Positions 6,814-15,264 of a stretch of 16,463 nt of DNA are shown in pieces. This DNA comes from Candidatus Aerophobota bacterium (GTDB lineage: Bacteria > Aerophobota > Aerophobia > Aerophobales > B3-G15), in contig JAUWZM010000059.1 in assembly GCA_030615365.1 (NCBI GenBank), forward strand, positions 1-16,463, in the 5' to 3' direction. The notes beneath the pieces were generated by a model, which saw only the letters and a list, made by a program, of their open reading frames with translations, ran no database searches and was not told the origin of the DNA. Position 1 is the stretch's first letter. Every line of letters begins with the position of its first letter. The translations under genes and the position numbers were made by a program.

Positions 6814-7449
6814 ATGACCGCCGTTATTTTTTTATTTATGATAGTAATCGTGTTTTTTTCTATAATTATTCATGAGATTGCTCATGGATTAATGGCCGAG
6901 CGCCATGGAGACCCTACAGCAAGAATGATGGGAAGAATAACTCTTAACCCTATCCCTCATATAGACCCCATTGGCACTATTCTTTTACCTGGAATTATGA
7001 TTTTAATGAGCTTGTTATTTGGTAGTTCTCTCGTTATATTTGGTTGGGCAAAACCTGTTCCTATTAATCCTCGTAATTTAAATAATCCTAAACGAGATAT
7101 GATGTGGATTGGAATATCTGGTCCGGCAGCTAATTTCGGTATTGCTATCTTTCTTGCTGTTGTTTTTCGCCTTTTAGTCCGAGAGGTATCCTTGGGGGGA
7201 ATAATTCTTTTTTATGGAGTGGCTATAAATTTGCTTCTCGCTGTTTTTAATTTAATTCCCATCCCTCCTCTTGATGGGTCCAGGATACTATCAGGGTTGC
7301 TTCCAGAAAGATACAGCTATCGAATGAGTCAAATTGAGCCTTTTGGATTTATAATTCTAATTATTTTACTGATGGGAGGAGTTCTTAGTCTTGTTTTTTC
7401 CGTTATTTTAAGGTTAGCTGCTCTGTTAACAGGAATGTCCTTGCTTTAA
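6814..7449 (+). CDS. Site-2-protease-like zinc metalloprotease (MEROPS M50), multi-pass membrane protein
   Basis: An intramembrane zinc protease cleaving substrates within or near the membrane. The 211-aa protein is almost entirely hydrophobic, with roughly five or six membrane segments. The first (3-24) carries the zinc motif HEIAH (20-24, Glu21 as catalytic base). The third zinc ligand is expected in LIPIPPLDGSRIL (147-159, Asp154). HIDPIGT (49-55) and ISGPAANF (101-108) are also conserved in this subfamily. It lacks the PDZ domain of RseP and CBS domains, so it is a minimal form of the YwhC-like kind; the target is unknown. The ATG at 6814 follows a strong AGGAGG (6803-6808). It lies 81 bp after the fusion gene and is probably cotranscribed with it. 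Its stop overlaps that of convergent purM. Confidence 0.92.
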   Translation: MTAVIFLFMIVIVFFSIIIHEIAHGLMAERHGDPTARMMGRITLNPIPHIDPIGTILLPGIMILMSLLFGSSLVIFGWAKPVPINPRNLNNPKRDMMWIGISGPAANFGIAIFLAVVFRLLVREVSLGGIILFYGVAINLLLAVFNLIPIPPLDGSRILSGLLPERYSYRMSQIEPFGFIILIILLMGGVLSLVFSVILRLAALLTGMSLL

Positions 7450-8456
7450 ACAATTTCTACTTCTTTTTCTCCCCTTGTAATTTCCCCTATGGTTTTTATC
7501 TTTTCCCCCTGGTTATCTAAGAAATTAACTATAAGTTGAGCATCTTCAGGGGAAACTATAAGAACCATCCCTATTCCCATATTAAACACTTTAAACATTT
7601 CCCCATTACTGACTTTGCCCTTTTCCTGGAGCAAAGAAAAAATAGAAGGAACCTCCCAACTTCCCCTGTAAATATGAGCCTTGCAGTTAAAGGGGAGAAT
7701 TCGAGGAATATTTCTCAGCATCCCTCCGCCAGTGATATGTGCAATTCCTTTTATTTTAAAGTGACTCAAAAGAGCCATTATCTGAGAGGTATAAATGCGT
7801 GTGGGCTTTAAAAGTTCAGATAAAAGGGATGGGGATAAAGATTTCCCTTTTGTAAATAAAATCTTTCTTACCAGGGAGAATCCATTGCTGTGAAGCCCTG
7901 AGGAGGAGAGTCCTAATATTTTATCTCCCGGCTTGATTTTTGAGCCGCTGATCGCTTCATCTTTCTCAACTATGCCAACCGCAAACCCAACTAAATCGTA
8001 CTCCCCTTGTTTGTAAAATGAAGGTACCTCCGCTGTTTCTCCTCCCAAAAGAGCACAACCAGCTCTCCTACAGCCCTCGATTACTCCAGAGATGATCTTT
8101 TTTCCTGTATCCAGGGAGAGCTTTCCCATGGACAGGCAATCCAGAAAGAACAGCGGCTTTGCCCCTTGAGCCAGGAGATCGTTTATGCACATAGCCACCA
8201 GGTCTATCCCTACAGTGTCGTGTCGGTGAGCAGTTTGAGCTATTTTTAACTTGGTTCCTACACTATCGGTAGTAGCCACTAAAACGGGTTGTTTATAGGC
8301 ATCCTTATTTAAGGAATACAAACCGGAAAAGAGCCCTATCTTTGATAAAACCTCAGGGGGAGTGAGGGGAAGAATCTTTTTCTTTATCCATTGAGAAAGT
8401 TCCTCTCCTTTATCTATATCTACCCCTGCCTCTTTATAGGTAAGTTTTTTTTCCAT
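7446..8456 (-). CDS. purM: Phosphoribosylformylglycinamidine cyclo-ligase (AIR synthetase)
   Basis: PurM closes the imidazole ring in step five of de novo purine synthesis: FGAM plus ATP gives AIR. The 336-aa cytosolic protein has the expected landmarks: YKEAGVDIDKG near the N-terminus (7-17), the ATP/phosphate loop DSVGTKL (64-70), GIDLVAMCINDLL (83-95), LLGGETAE (136-143), SSSGLHSNGFSLVR (184-197), AHITGGGM (239-246) and NMGIGMV (292-298). Length matches the family (about 340-350). The ATG has GGGGAG (8465-8470, minus strand) eight bases upstream. It lies downstream of purF on the same strand, separated by 323 bp containing a palindromic repeat. No promoter of the kind used by purF fits directly upstream, so readthrough from purF is plausible. 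The gene converges with the M50 gene, with stop codons sharing bases. Confidence 0.97.
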   Translation of the reverse strand: MEKKLTYKEAGVDIDKGEELSQWIKKKILPLTPPEVLSKIGLFSGLYSLNKDAYKQPVLVATTDSVGTKLKIAQTAHRHDTVGIDLVAMCINDLLAQGAKPLFFLDCLSMGKLSLDTGKKIISGVIEGCRRAGCALLGGETAEVPSFYKQGEYDLVGFAVGIVEKDEAISGSKIKPGDKILGLSSSGLHSNGFSLVRKILFTKGKSLSPSLLSELLKPTRIYTSQIMALLSHFKIKGIAHITGGGMLRNIPRILPFNCKAHIYRGSWEVPSIFSLLQEKGKVSNGEMFKVFNMGIGMVLIVSPEDAQLIVNFLDNQGEKIKTIGEITRGEKEVEIV

Positions 8457-8779
8457 CCTTTTGACTCCCCTGGGTAATTTATGGTAGTGTCAAAACTTAA
8501 CCACAGAGAACGCAAACAACTGTAATATGTGATAAGTAATGAGTGATGAAGTTTTACCTACCCATTTACACATCACCCCTCACTTATTGTCCTTCACATA
8601 TTACATATCACTCATTACATATTACTTCTCACGTCTTATTTCCCCTCTGTGCACTCCGTGGTTTCATATTTTCTTTCATAAAACCTTTTTCTCATTGATT
8701 TGGTCTATTCAGTCTGTCTGGTTTGTTACCTATTGCCTATTACTAATAGCCTTTTACTTTTTTTACTTTTCAGTGTTTT
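8457..8779. other. 323-bp gap between purF and purM
   Basis: Most of the gap is a palindromic CACAGAG-type element (8490-8666). The rest (8667-8779) is pyrimidine-rich on the plus strand and contains a short imperfect direct repeat (cctattgcctattac, about 8729-8743). No terminator with a GC-rich stem was seen on either strand. A TTGACA on the minus strand (8493-8488) has no matching -10. Confidence 0.6.
8490..8666. repeat. CACAGAG-type palindromic intergenic element, copy B
   Basis: The left arm (8490-8523) reads aaccacagagaacgcaaac and the right arm ends ctctgtgcactccgtggtt (8646-8664). aaccacagag and ctccgtggtt are nearly complementary. The arms match copy A (361-470). The interior is itself an imperfect long inverted repeat: taatatgtgataagtaatg (8523-8541) and, on the right, catattacatatcactcat with cattacatattacttctca (about 8597-8631). 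In the purF-purM transcript this would fold into a long AT-rich hairpin. Confidence 0.7.
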
Positions 8780-10171
8780 TCAGCCGCTAACTTTCCTTGA
8801 CTCAAATATGTATTTAGTTTGAGGATGCACTCTCACAGGATACTTTCCTGTGAAACAAGCTGTGCAGTAATTTTTAGGATTTTTCACACAACTTCGTATC
8901 CCCTTTAAAGATAGGTAACCCAGGGTGTCTGCTTCTATTTTTTGCCTTATTTCCTCTACGCTACAGACGGAGGCAATGAGTTCTTTCTGCACCGGGGTAT
9001 CAATTCCAAAAAAGCAGGGAAATTTAATGGGGGGAGAGCTTATGCGAAAATGAACTTCCTTGGCTCCTCCTTCTCTGAGAAGACCAATTATCTTACGAGA
9101 GGTAGTTCCTCGAACAATAGAATCATCTACAAGGATAATTCTTTTTCCCTTGAGAACTTCTTTAATTGGATTTAACTTTATCCGAACCTCCATGTCACGA
9201 ACAAACTGGAGAGGTTCAATGAAAGTTCTTCCTACATAGTGGTTTCTGGTTAGACCCATTGCATAGGATATCCCACTTTGATGAGCATAACCTAAAGCAG
9301 CAGAGATCCCTGAATCAGGAACAGGAACTACCAGATCAGCCTTAACTGGATGCTCTTGAGCAAGGCATCTTCCCATCTTTTCTCTCACTCGATCGGTGCT
9401 TTCGCCAAATACTATACTATCAGGTCGAGCAAAGTATATATGCTCAAAGATACACTGGGCGAATCGAGAAGAAGGGGCTATAATGTAAGAATTAATTCCC
9501 TCTTTGTTAATTACAATCATCTCCCCTGGCTCAATTTCCCTTAGATACTTTGCTCCTACTAAGTCAAAAGCACAGGTTTCTGAAGCTAAGAGAAAGCTGG
9601 AACCCAGGCTCCCTAAAACTAATGGTCGAAATCCTAAGGGATCTCTTGCTCCTATAAGCTGATCGTTGAAACACATAAGCAGGGAATAAGCTCCCCTTAC
9701 CTTCTTTAAAGCCTCAATTAAAGCTTTTCTTTTCCCTAAAGATTTATTAAATTTGGTGAAAAGATGGACAATAATTTCTGTATCCATAGTAGATTGAAAA
9801 ATGGAGCCTCCCAGCTCTAATTTTTCTTTTAGTTTTTGGGCATTTATTAAATTTCCGTTGTGGGAGATAGCAATTCCTTCTCCGAAGAAACTTATTAAAA
9901 GAGGTTGAGTATTGGATAAGGAAGTTGAACCCATAGTTGAATAACGGTTATGACCAATAGCTAAGTGACCGGGAAGACCCTTTAGAATCTCCTCATTAAA
10001 AACAGCATCTACCAATCCCATTCCCCGATGAGGAAAAACATTAAATCCATCAGAGGTCACTATTCCAGCGCTTTCCTGTCCTCGATGCTGCAGAGCGTAA
10101 AGACCCAGATAGGTTAGCCTGGCAGCCTGGGGATGATTGTAAATGCCAAAAATTCCACATTCCTCATGCAT
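8780..10171 (-). CDS. purF: Amidophosphoribosyltransferase, [4Fe-4S] type
   Basis: PurF makes 5-phosphoribosylamine from PRPP and glutamine, the committed and feedback-controlled step of purine synthesis. The 463-aa protein starts MHEECGIFGI: Cys5 is the glutamine-site nucleophile, so a four-residue propeptide MHEE must be removed. The N-terminal Ntn glutaminase shows RGQESAG (30-36), GHNRYST (73-79) and HNGNLIN (104-110). The phosphoribosyltransferase half has the PRPP loop ILVDDSIVRGTT (346-357). Four cysteines fit the [4Fe-4S] ligands of the Bacillus subtilis enzyme: Cys240, Cys386, Cys436 and Cys439, the first two being 236 and 382 in mature numbering as in that protein. A cluster-bearing, oxygen-sensitive enzyme fits an anaerobe. 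AGGAG (10178-10182, minus strand) precedes the ATG. A consensus promoter just upstream gives a very short leader. Confidence 0.97.
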   Translation of the reverse strand: MHEECGIFGIYNHPQAARLTYLGLYALQHRGQESAGIVTSDGFNVFPHRGMGLVDAVFNEEILKGLPGHLAIGHNRYSTMGSTSLSNTQPLLISFFGEGIAISHNGNLINAQKLKEKLELGGSIFQSTMDTEIIVHLFTKFNKSLGKRKALIEALKKVRGAYSLLMCFNDQLIGARDPLGFRPLVLGSLGSSFLLASETCAFDLVGAKYLREIEPGEMIVINKEGINSYIIAPSSRFAQCIFEHIYFARPDSIVFGESTDRVREKMGRCLAQEHPVKADLVVPVPDSGISAALGYAHQSGISYAMGLTRNHYVGRTFIEPLQFVRDMEVRIKLNPIKEVLKGKRIILVDDSIVRGTTSRKIIGLLREGGAKEVHFRISSPPIKFPCFFGIDTPVQKELIASVCSVEEIRQKIEADTLGYLSLKGIRSCVKNPKNYCTACFTGKYPVRVHPQTKYIFESRKVSG

Positions 10172-10191
10172 ACATTTCTCCTGATTTTATT

Positions 10192-10219
10192 ATTCTATAA
10201 CTTGGCGCATGTATGTCAA
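10192..10219 (-). promoter_or_regulatory. purF promoter candidate
   Basis: On the minus strand, TTGACA (10219-10214) is followed after exactly 16 bp by TAGAAT (10197-10192). Transcription would start near 10185, only about 14 nt before the ATG and just upstream of the AGGAG ribosome-binding site, so there is almost no leader. No PurR-like operator could be recognised. Confidence 0.65.
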
Positions 10220-10225
10220 ATTTTT

Positions 10226-10455
10226 TCAAAGAGAGCTCTGAAAAAAAGTCTGAGACTGCTCTTTGCTCGATGCTTTCCGGGCACCTGCGGCTAAGTTCTA
10301 CTCTTAATTTTTATACCGTAGCTCTTATGGGCGATGTATCAGGTTACAGGATAACTAAAAATTTGAACGCGTAGACCCGCCTTGATCGCCGCTGCCTTAT
10401 GGAAACACCTCGCCGAGCAGCAAAAAGAAAAAGGATTTTTCAGAACTCTCTCAAA
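10226..10455. mobile_element. MITE-like insertion with 15-bp inverted ends and TCAAA target duplication
   Basis: Inverted ends gagagctctgaaaaa (10231-10245) and tttttcagaactctc (10436-10450) match at 14 of 15 positions. They are flanked directly by TCAAA on both sides (10226-10230 and 10451-10455), a 5-bp target duplication. The 220-bp body is visibly richer in G and C than its flanks and has no open frame of useful length. This is the signature of a non-autonomous transposable element or an internally deleted insertion sequence. The parent family cannot be named from the ends alone. Confidence 0.65.
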
Positions 10456-10468
10456 ATTTTAATATTTA

Positions 10469-10496
10469 TTGACAAATCAGGATTATTATATTAAAT
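10469..10496 (+). promoter_or_regulatory. pheT promoter candidate
   Basis: TTGACA at 10469-10474 is followed 16 bp later by TTAAAT (10491-10496), a weaker -10. Alternative -10 hexamers (TAAATT at 17 bp) are equally poor. The TTGACA is perfect, and the spacing matches the other candidates in the window. Transcription would begin near 10503, giving a leader of about 90 nt. Confidence 0.4.
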
Positions 10497-10522
10497 TTGT
10501 GACAGTTTAAGTTTACCATTTT

Positions 10523-10550
10523 CACCGCAGAGCACGCGGAGTTCGTGGTG
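10523..10550. repeat. Truncated CACCGCAG...CGTGGTG palindrome
   Basis: caccgcagagcacgcgg (10523-10539) followed by cgtggtg (10544-10550) resembles the ends of the CACAGAG-type elements at 361 and 8490 brought together, with the interior missing. The palindrome is imperfect. It lies in the pheT leader, 43 bp before the start codon. Confidence 0.4.
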
Positions 10551-10592
10551 ATTAATTACAAAGAATGAAAATATTCAGAAAACGGGAGAAAA

Positions 10593-12962
10593 ATGAAAGT
10601 TTCATATAAGCACCTTAAACAATTGATAGATTTTCCTTATTCTCCGAAGGACCTTGCTTTTAAGCTCACCAATCTAGGATTGGAAGTAAAAGGGATGGAA
10701 AATTTTGGCAAATTGGAAAAGGTAATCGTAGGAAAGATTCTTTCCATTGAGGATCATCCCAATGCTGATCGATTGAAAGTAGTTAAATTGGACATAGGGA
10801 AAAAGAAGATTTCCCTGGTATGCGGGGCTCCCAATATTCAAGAAGGGATTTTTGTTCCTGTAGCCCTGGAGGGAGCTGAGCTGCGAGGAGGGGTAAGGGT
10901 AAGAGAGGTTAAGGTAAGGGGAGTTGCCTCCCCAGCTATGATCTGCTCGGAAGATGAATTAGATCTGGGGAAAAATCAATCTAAGGTAATGGTCCTTTCC
11001 TCTCATTCTTCCCCGGGAATAAGTGTTGCTGAAGCTCTGGACCTGGATGATATTATTTTTGATTTAGAGATTACCTCTAATCGAGGAGACTGCTTGTCGG
11101 TAATAGGAGTTGCTCGAGAAATAGCTGCGTTATTAGGGGGAAAGTTAAACTTACCTTCCTGCGTCATTGAAAATACTGTCTTTAGAAAAGACGGTATCCG
11201 AATACAGATAGAGGATTTTGATCTTTGCCCTTACTATGGAGCAAGAGTAATCAGGAATGCAAAGGTGGCTCCTTCTCCTCTATGGCTAAGGAAGAAGATC
11301 TTAATTTCAGGGGGGAAACCTATAAACAATGTTGTTGATGCTACCAACTATGTTATGTGGGAGATGGGACAGCCCTTGCATCCCTTTGATTACCGCTTGC
11401 TTAAAGGCAGACAAATAATTGTGAGGCGAGCAAAGAGAGGGGAGAATTTGATTACTCTGGATGGGGTTGAAAGAAAGTTGCGTGAGGATATGTTGGTAAT
11501 TGCTGATGCTGAAAAGGCTGTTGCTCTTGCTGGAATAATGGGGGGAGAGGAAACGCAGGTAGACTCCTTCACTAAGGATATTCTTTTGGAGTCAGCTTAC
11601 TTTAATCCATCCTCTATCCGTCAAACTTCTAAAAAATTAGGATTGGGAACAGAGGCTTCCTTTAGATTTGAAAAGGGCGTTGATCCCTTTGGGGTAAAAA
11701 GAGCTCTTGATCGAGCATCTCTTCTTATTCAAAAAATTACTGGAGGAGAAGTAGAAGACCCTCCTCAGGAGGAGGGGGATTTACCTCAAAGAAAAAAATG
11801 GGCACTTTTTTGCCCCTCTCGTGTGAATCGAATTTTAGGAAGCAGGATTTCTTCAGATAAAATAAAGAAATTAATTACCCAATTAGGATTCCAGGTGAAA
11901 GAAGAGGGAGAAAAGTGGAAGGTAGATATTCCCTCTTTCCGCCAGGATATTTATCGAGAAATTGATCTCATAGGGGAGGTGTCTAGAATTTATGGGTATG
12001 ATCGCATAGGAACTACCCTTCCCTCCCTGGGAAAAGAGGAGGAAAGAGAAAGCAACGAAGAAAAAGTGAAAGATTCTATAAAGCAGCTCTTAATAGGATT
12101 TGGATTTCACGAAGTAGTAACAAGTAGCCTGGTGGGAGAAGATGCATTTAAAAAGACAGACCTATTTTATCAAGAACAGGTAAAAGTCCGCAATCCTCTA
12201 TCCAGTCAACAGCAAATACTAAGGGCTTATCTTTTTCCCCAGCTTCTGGAGGCAGCTTCTCACAACGTGAATCAAGAGGTAAAGAAATTGAGGATTTTTG
12301 AAGTGGGCAAGGTATTCAGTAATAAAGAAGATGGTTTTCAAGAGAAAACTTTTTTAGCCGGATTGATTTTAGAAGAAGGATTTGATTTTTTTTCTCTAAA
12401 AGGAATAGGAGAGGCCCTACTGAAGGTTTTAAAGATAAAAAAGGTAGAGTTTGGTTCCTGCTCTTATCCTTATTTTTCTTCAGGGGAAACCGCGTTAATT
12501 AAAAAAGATGGTGTAGCCCTGGGAGTAATGGGAAGGGTGAATGATAGGATAGTGCAGAATTTTAAACTTCCCGGTCAGGTTTACATTTTTGAGTGGGATT
12601 TTTCCTCTCTTTTTCCTTTTTGGACAGGAAAAAAGAGATTTTATCCTCTCCCCAAATTTCCCTCTGTTCAAAGAGATTTAGCTATAGTACTCAAAGAAGA
12701 TATATCAGCACAGAAGGTAAAAGAGGAAATTTTGAGAGAGGGAATATACCTGGAAAATGTAGAATTTTTTGATGTGTATCAGGGACAGCCCATTCCTTTC
12801 GGATATAAAAGTTTAGCTTTTCGCCTCACTTTTCGTCATCCAGAAAGAACTTTGAGGGATGAGGAAGTAAATGAAATTCAGGATACGTTGCTCAATGGAC
12901 TTGAGAAGAAATGGGGGGTTTATTTGAGAAAAGAATGGGGGGAAAATTCGACCGAGAAATAA
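10593..12962 (+). CDS. pheT: Phenylalanine--tRNA ligase, beta subunit
   Basis: PheT is the large subunit of the alpha2-beta2 enzyme that charges tRNA-Phe; the alpha subunit (PheS) holds the active site, while beta binds tRNA and edits mischarged Tyr-tRNA. The 789-aa protein has standard length and domain order: an N-terminal piece (1-38, MKVSYKHLKQL), an EMAP-II-like OB fold (about 40-150, HPNADRLKVVKLDIG and VCGAPNI), the B3/B4 editing domain (about 210-385, NNVVDATNYVMWEMGQPLHPFD), the B5 domain (about 400-475, DIPSFRQDIYREIDLIGE), a catalytic-like core and a C-terminal ferredoxin-fold anticodon-binding domain (about 693-785, PKFPSVQRDLAIVL). GGGAG (10584-10588) precedes the ATG. In most bacteria pheS lies directly upstream; here the upstream space holds repeats and divergent purF, so pheT stands alone. 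A weak promoter candidate lies 90-120 bp upstream. Confidence 0.97.
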   Translation: MKVSYKHLKQLIDFPYSPKDLAFKLTNLGLEVKGMENFGKLEKVIVGKILSIEDHPNADRLKVVKLDIGKKKISLVCGAPNIQEGIFVPVALEGAELRGGVRVREVKVRGVASPAMICSEDELDLGKNQSKVMVLSSHSSPGISVAEALDLDDIIFDLEITSNRGDCLSVIGVAREIAALLGGKLNLPSCVIENTVFRKDGIRIQIEDFDLCPYYGARVIRNAKVAPSPLWLRKKILISGGKPINNVVDATNYVMWEMGQPLHPFDYRLLKGRQIIVRRAKRGENLITLDGVERKLREDMLVIADAEKAVALAGIMGGEETQVDSFTKDILLESAYFNPSSIRQTSKKLGLGTEASFRFEKGVDPFGVKRALDRASLLIQKITGGEVEDPPQEEGDLPQRKKWALFCPSRVNRILGSRISSDKIKKLITQLGFQVKEEGEKWKVDIPSFRQDIYREIDLIGEVSRIYGYDRIGTTLPSLGKEEERESNEEKVKDSIKQLLIGFGFHEVVTSSLVGEDAFKKTDLFYQEQVKVRNPLSSQQQILRAYLFPQLLEAASHNVNQEVKKLRIFEVGKVFSNKEDGFQEKTFLAGLILEEGFDFFSLKGIGEALLKVLKIKKVEFGSCSYPYFSSGETALIKKDGVALGVMGRVNDRIVQNFKLPGQVYIFEWDFSSLFPFWTGKKRFYPLPKFPSVQRDLAIVLKEDISAQKVKEEILREGIYLENVEFFDVYQGQPIPFGYKSLAFRLTFRHPERTLRDEEVNEIQDTLLNGLEKKWGVYLRKEWGENSTEK

Positions 12963-13088
12963 AGGTTAATTATAATTTATCTTACTATTTTTTACCGATA
13001 TTTTAACAATTATTAAAACAGAAGAAAGATAAAAGATTTTGCATAGATTCATTTTGGAGGGGAAAATGGGGAGCAAGAAGACACGATA

Positions 13089-13116
13089 TTGACAAAGAAT
13101 GAAAATTGATTATAAT
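13089..13116 (+). promoter_or_regulatory. rRNA operon promoter P1 (perfect consensus hexamers)
   Basis: TTGACA (13089-13094) and TATAAT (13111-13116), both perfect, are 16 bp apart. It is the upstream member of a tandem pair serving the rRNA operon, with the predicted start near 13123. Confidence 0.75.
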
Positions 13117-13187
13117 TTACTTTGCTGGTGTTGGGATAAGGTATCAAAAACAAGAGAGATTTCTACAAAAAATGGAGGTTATCCCTC

Positions 13188-13215
13188 TTGACAATTTTAA
13201 AAATTAGTATATTAT
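13188..13215 (+). promoter_or_regulatory. rRNA operon promoter P2
   Basis: TTGACA (13188-13193) is followed by 16 bp and TATTAT (13210-13215). The predicted start is near 13222, about 75 nt before the 16S gene and just upstream of the boxA-like site. Tandem promoters are usual for rRNA operons. Confidence 0.7.
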
Positions 13216-13235
13216 ATATCCAGTATTGCAGATAA

Positions 13236-13249
13236 CGATCTTTGAAAAA
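13236..13249 (+). promoter_or_regulatory. boxA-like antitermination site in the rRNA leader
   Basis: gatctttgaaaaa (within 13236-13249) resembles boxA leader sequences of the TGnTCTTTGAAAA form that load the NusB/NusE antitermination complex on rRNA transcripts. It lies directly after P2, where a leader boxA is expected. A second candidate lies before 23S (15229-15241). Confidence 0.5.
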
Positions 13250-13251
13250 TA

Positions 13252-13263
13252 GGTAGAGTAGAT
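13252..13263 (+). other. Left strand of the 16S precursor processing stem
   Basis: ggtagagtagat pairs with gtctactctgcc at 14961-14972 over 12 bp, including two G-U pairs. The two segments enclose the 16S gene. Such a stalk is the usual RNase III cleavage substrate that frees pre-16S rRNA. Confidence 0.6.
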
Positions 13264-13297
13264 AGCTTTAATGTCAAGTATCAAAAAGAAAATTATT

Positions 13298-14887
<1,590 letters not shown>

Positions 14888-14960
14888 AAGGGATAGAACA
14901 ATTGCTTGAATGAAAATAAACCCTGTTCGATGTTTGCTATCTAATAGGGTATAAAAAGTT

Positions 14961-14972
14961 GTCTACTCTGCC
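14961..14972 (+). other. Right strand of the 16S precursor processing stem
   Basis: gtctactctgcc is complementary to 13252-13263 and lies 75 nt after the 16S 3' end, just before tRNA-Ile. Pairing would close the loop around pre-16S. Confidence 0.6.
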
Positions 14973-14985
14973 TTCTTTTTCGTTC

Positions 14986-15062
14986 GGGCTCATAGCTCAA
15001 CAGGCTGGAGCGCTGCCCTGATAAGGCAGAGGTTCCTGGTTCAAGTCCAGGTGGGCCCACCA
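14986..15062 (+). tRNA. tRNA-Ile (anticodon GAT)
   Basis: A 77-nt cloverleaf in the 16S-23S spacer. The acceptor strands gggctca and tgggccc pair, the anticodon stem ctgcc/ggcag encloses the loop ctgataa with GAT at 15020-15022, and the T arm carries ggttcaagtcc. The discriminator A is followed by an encoded CCA (15060-15062). Ile-GAT and Ala-TGC as a spacer pair is the classic bacterial arrangement. An 8-bp hairpin (cataaaaa/tttttatg, 15061-15088) begins at its last two bases. Confidence 0.97.
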
Positions 15063-15133
15063 TAAAAATATTTAGAACTGTTTTTATGGGAAGCTGGATA
15101 TCAAAAAAAGTGAGTAACCAGAAAATTTTTTCT

Positions 15134-15209
<76 letters not shown>

Positions 15210-15228
15210 TAGTAAGTTGATTTTTATT

Positions 15229-15241
15229 TGCTCTTTGGCAA
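15229..15241 (+). promoter_or_regulatory. boxA-like site before 23S
   Basis: tgctctttggcaa closely resembles boxA (TGCTCTTTA...) as found in 16S-23S spacers, and lies after tRNA-Ala and 24 bp before 23S. It should help keep the antitermination complex loaded through the long 23S gene. Confidence 0.6.
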
Positions 15242-15264
15242 CTGCATAGTGATTAGGTTATCTT

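Larger units (their letters stand above)
10172..10592. other. 421-bp divergent region between purF and pheT
   Basis: No gene is seen. From left to right it holds the minus-strand purF promoter (10192-10219), a 220-bp MITE-like insertion with its target duplication (10226-10455), a weaker pheT promoter candidate (10469-10496) and a truncated CACCGCAG...CGTGGTG palindrome (10523-10550). No T-box consensus was found upstream of pheT, and the purF leader is too short for a riboswitch. Confidence 0.6.
12963..13297. other. 335-bp region from the pheT stop to 16S: rRNA promoters and leader
   Basis: The region holds two tandem promoter candidates (13089-13116 and 13188-13215), a boxA-like antitermination site and the left half of the 16S processing stem. 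There is no GC-rich pheT terminator before the first promoter; the 12963-13050 stretch is AT-rich. An isolated TATAAT at 12971-12976 has no good -35. An 8-codon frame with a strong ribosome-binding sequence lies at 13056-13092. Confidence 0.65.

Noticed and set aside
8466..8493. purM promoter using TTGACA at 8493-8488 (minus strand)
   Set aside because: The position 16 bp on reads AGGGGA, not a -10, and the TTGACA is part of the repeat arm.
8539..8790. Open frame of 83 codons in the purF-purM gap
   Set aside because: It is built from the palindromic repeat and pyrimidine-rich sequence, and runs antisense into purF; no ribosome-binding site or protein-like composition.
10231..10450. Transposase gene inside the inserted element
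   Set aside because: No frame of meaningful length or recognisable motif; only the ends and duplication indicate mobility.
10172..10592. T-box or purine riboswitch in the purF-pheT gap
   Set aside because: No T-box core (AGGGTGG-type) or purine aptamer pattern was found, and the predicted purF leader is too short.
12947..12976. Additional rRNA promoter with TATAAT at 12971
   Set aside because: The -10 is perfect, but no acceptable -35 lies 15-19 bp upstream; the best is TTCGAC inside pheT.
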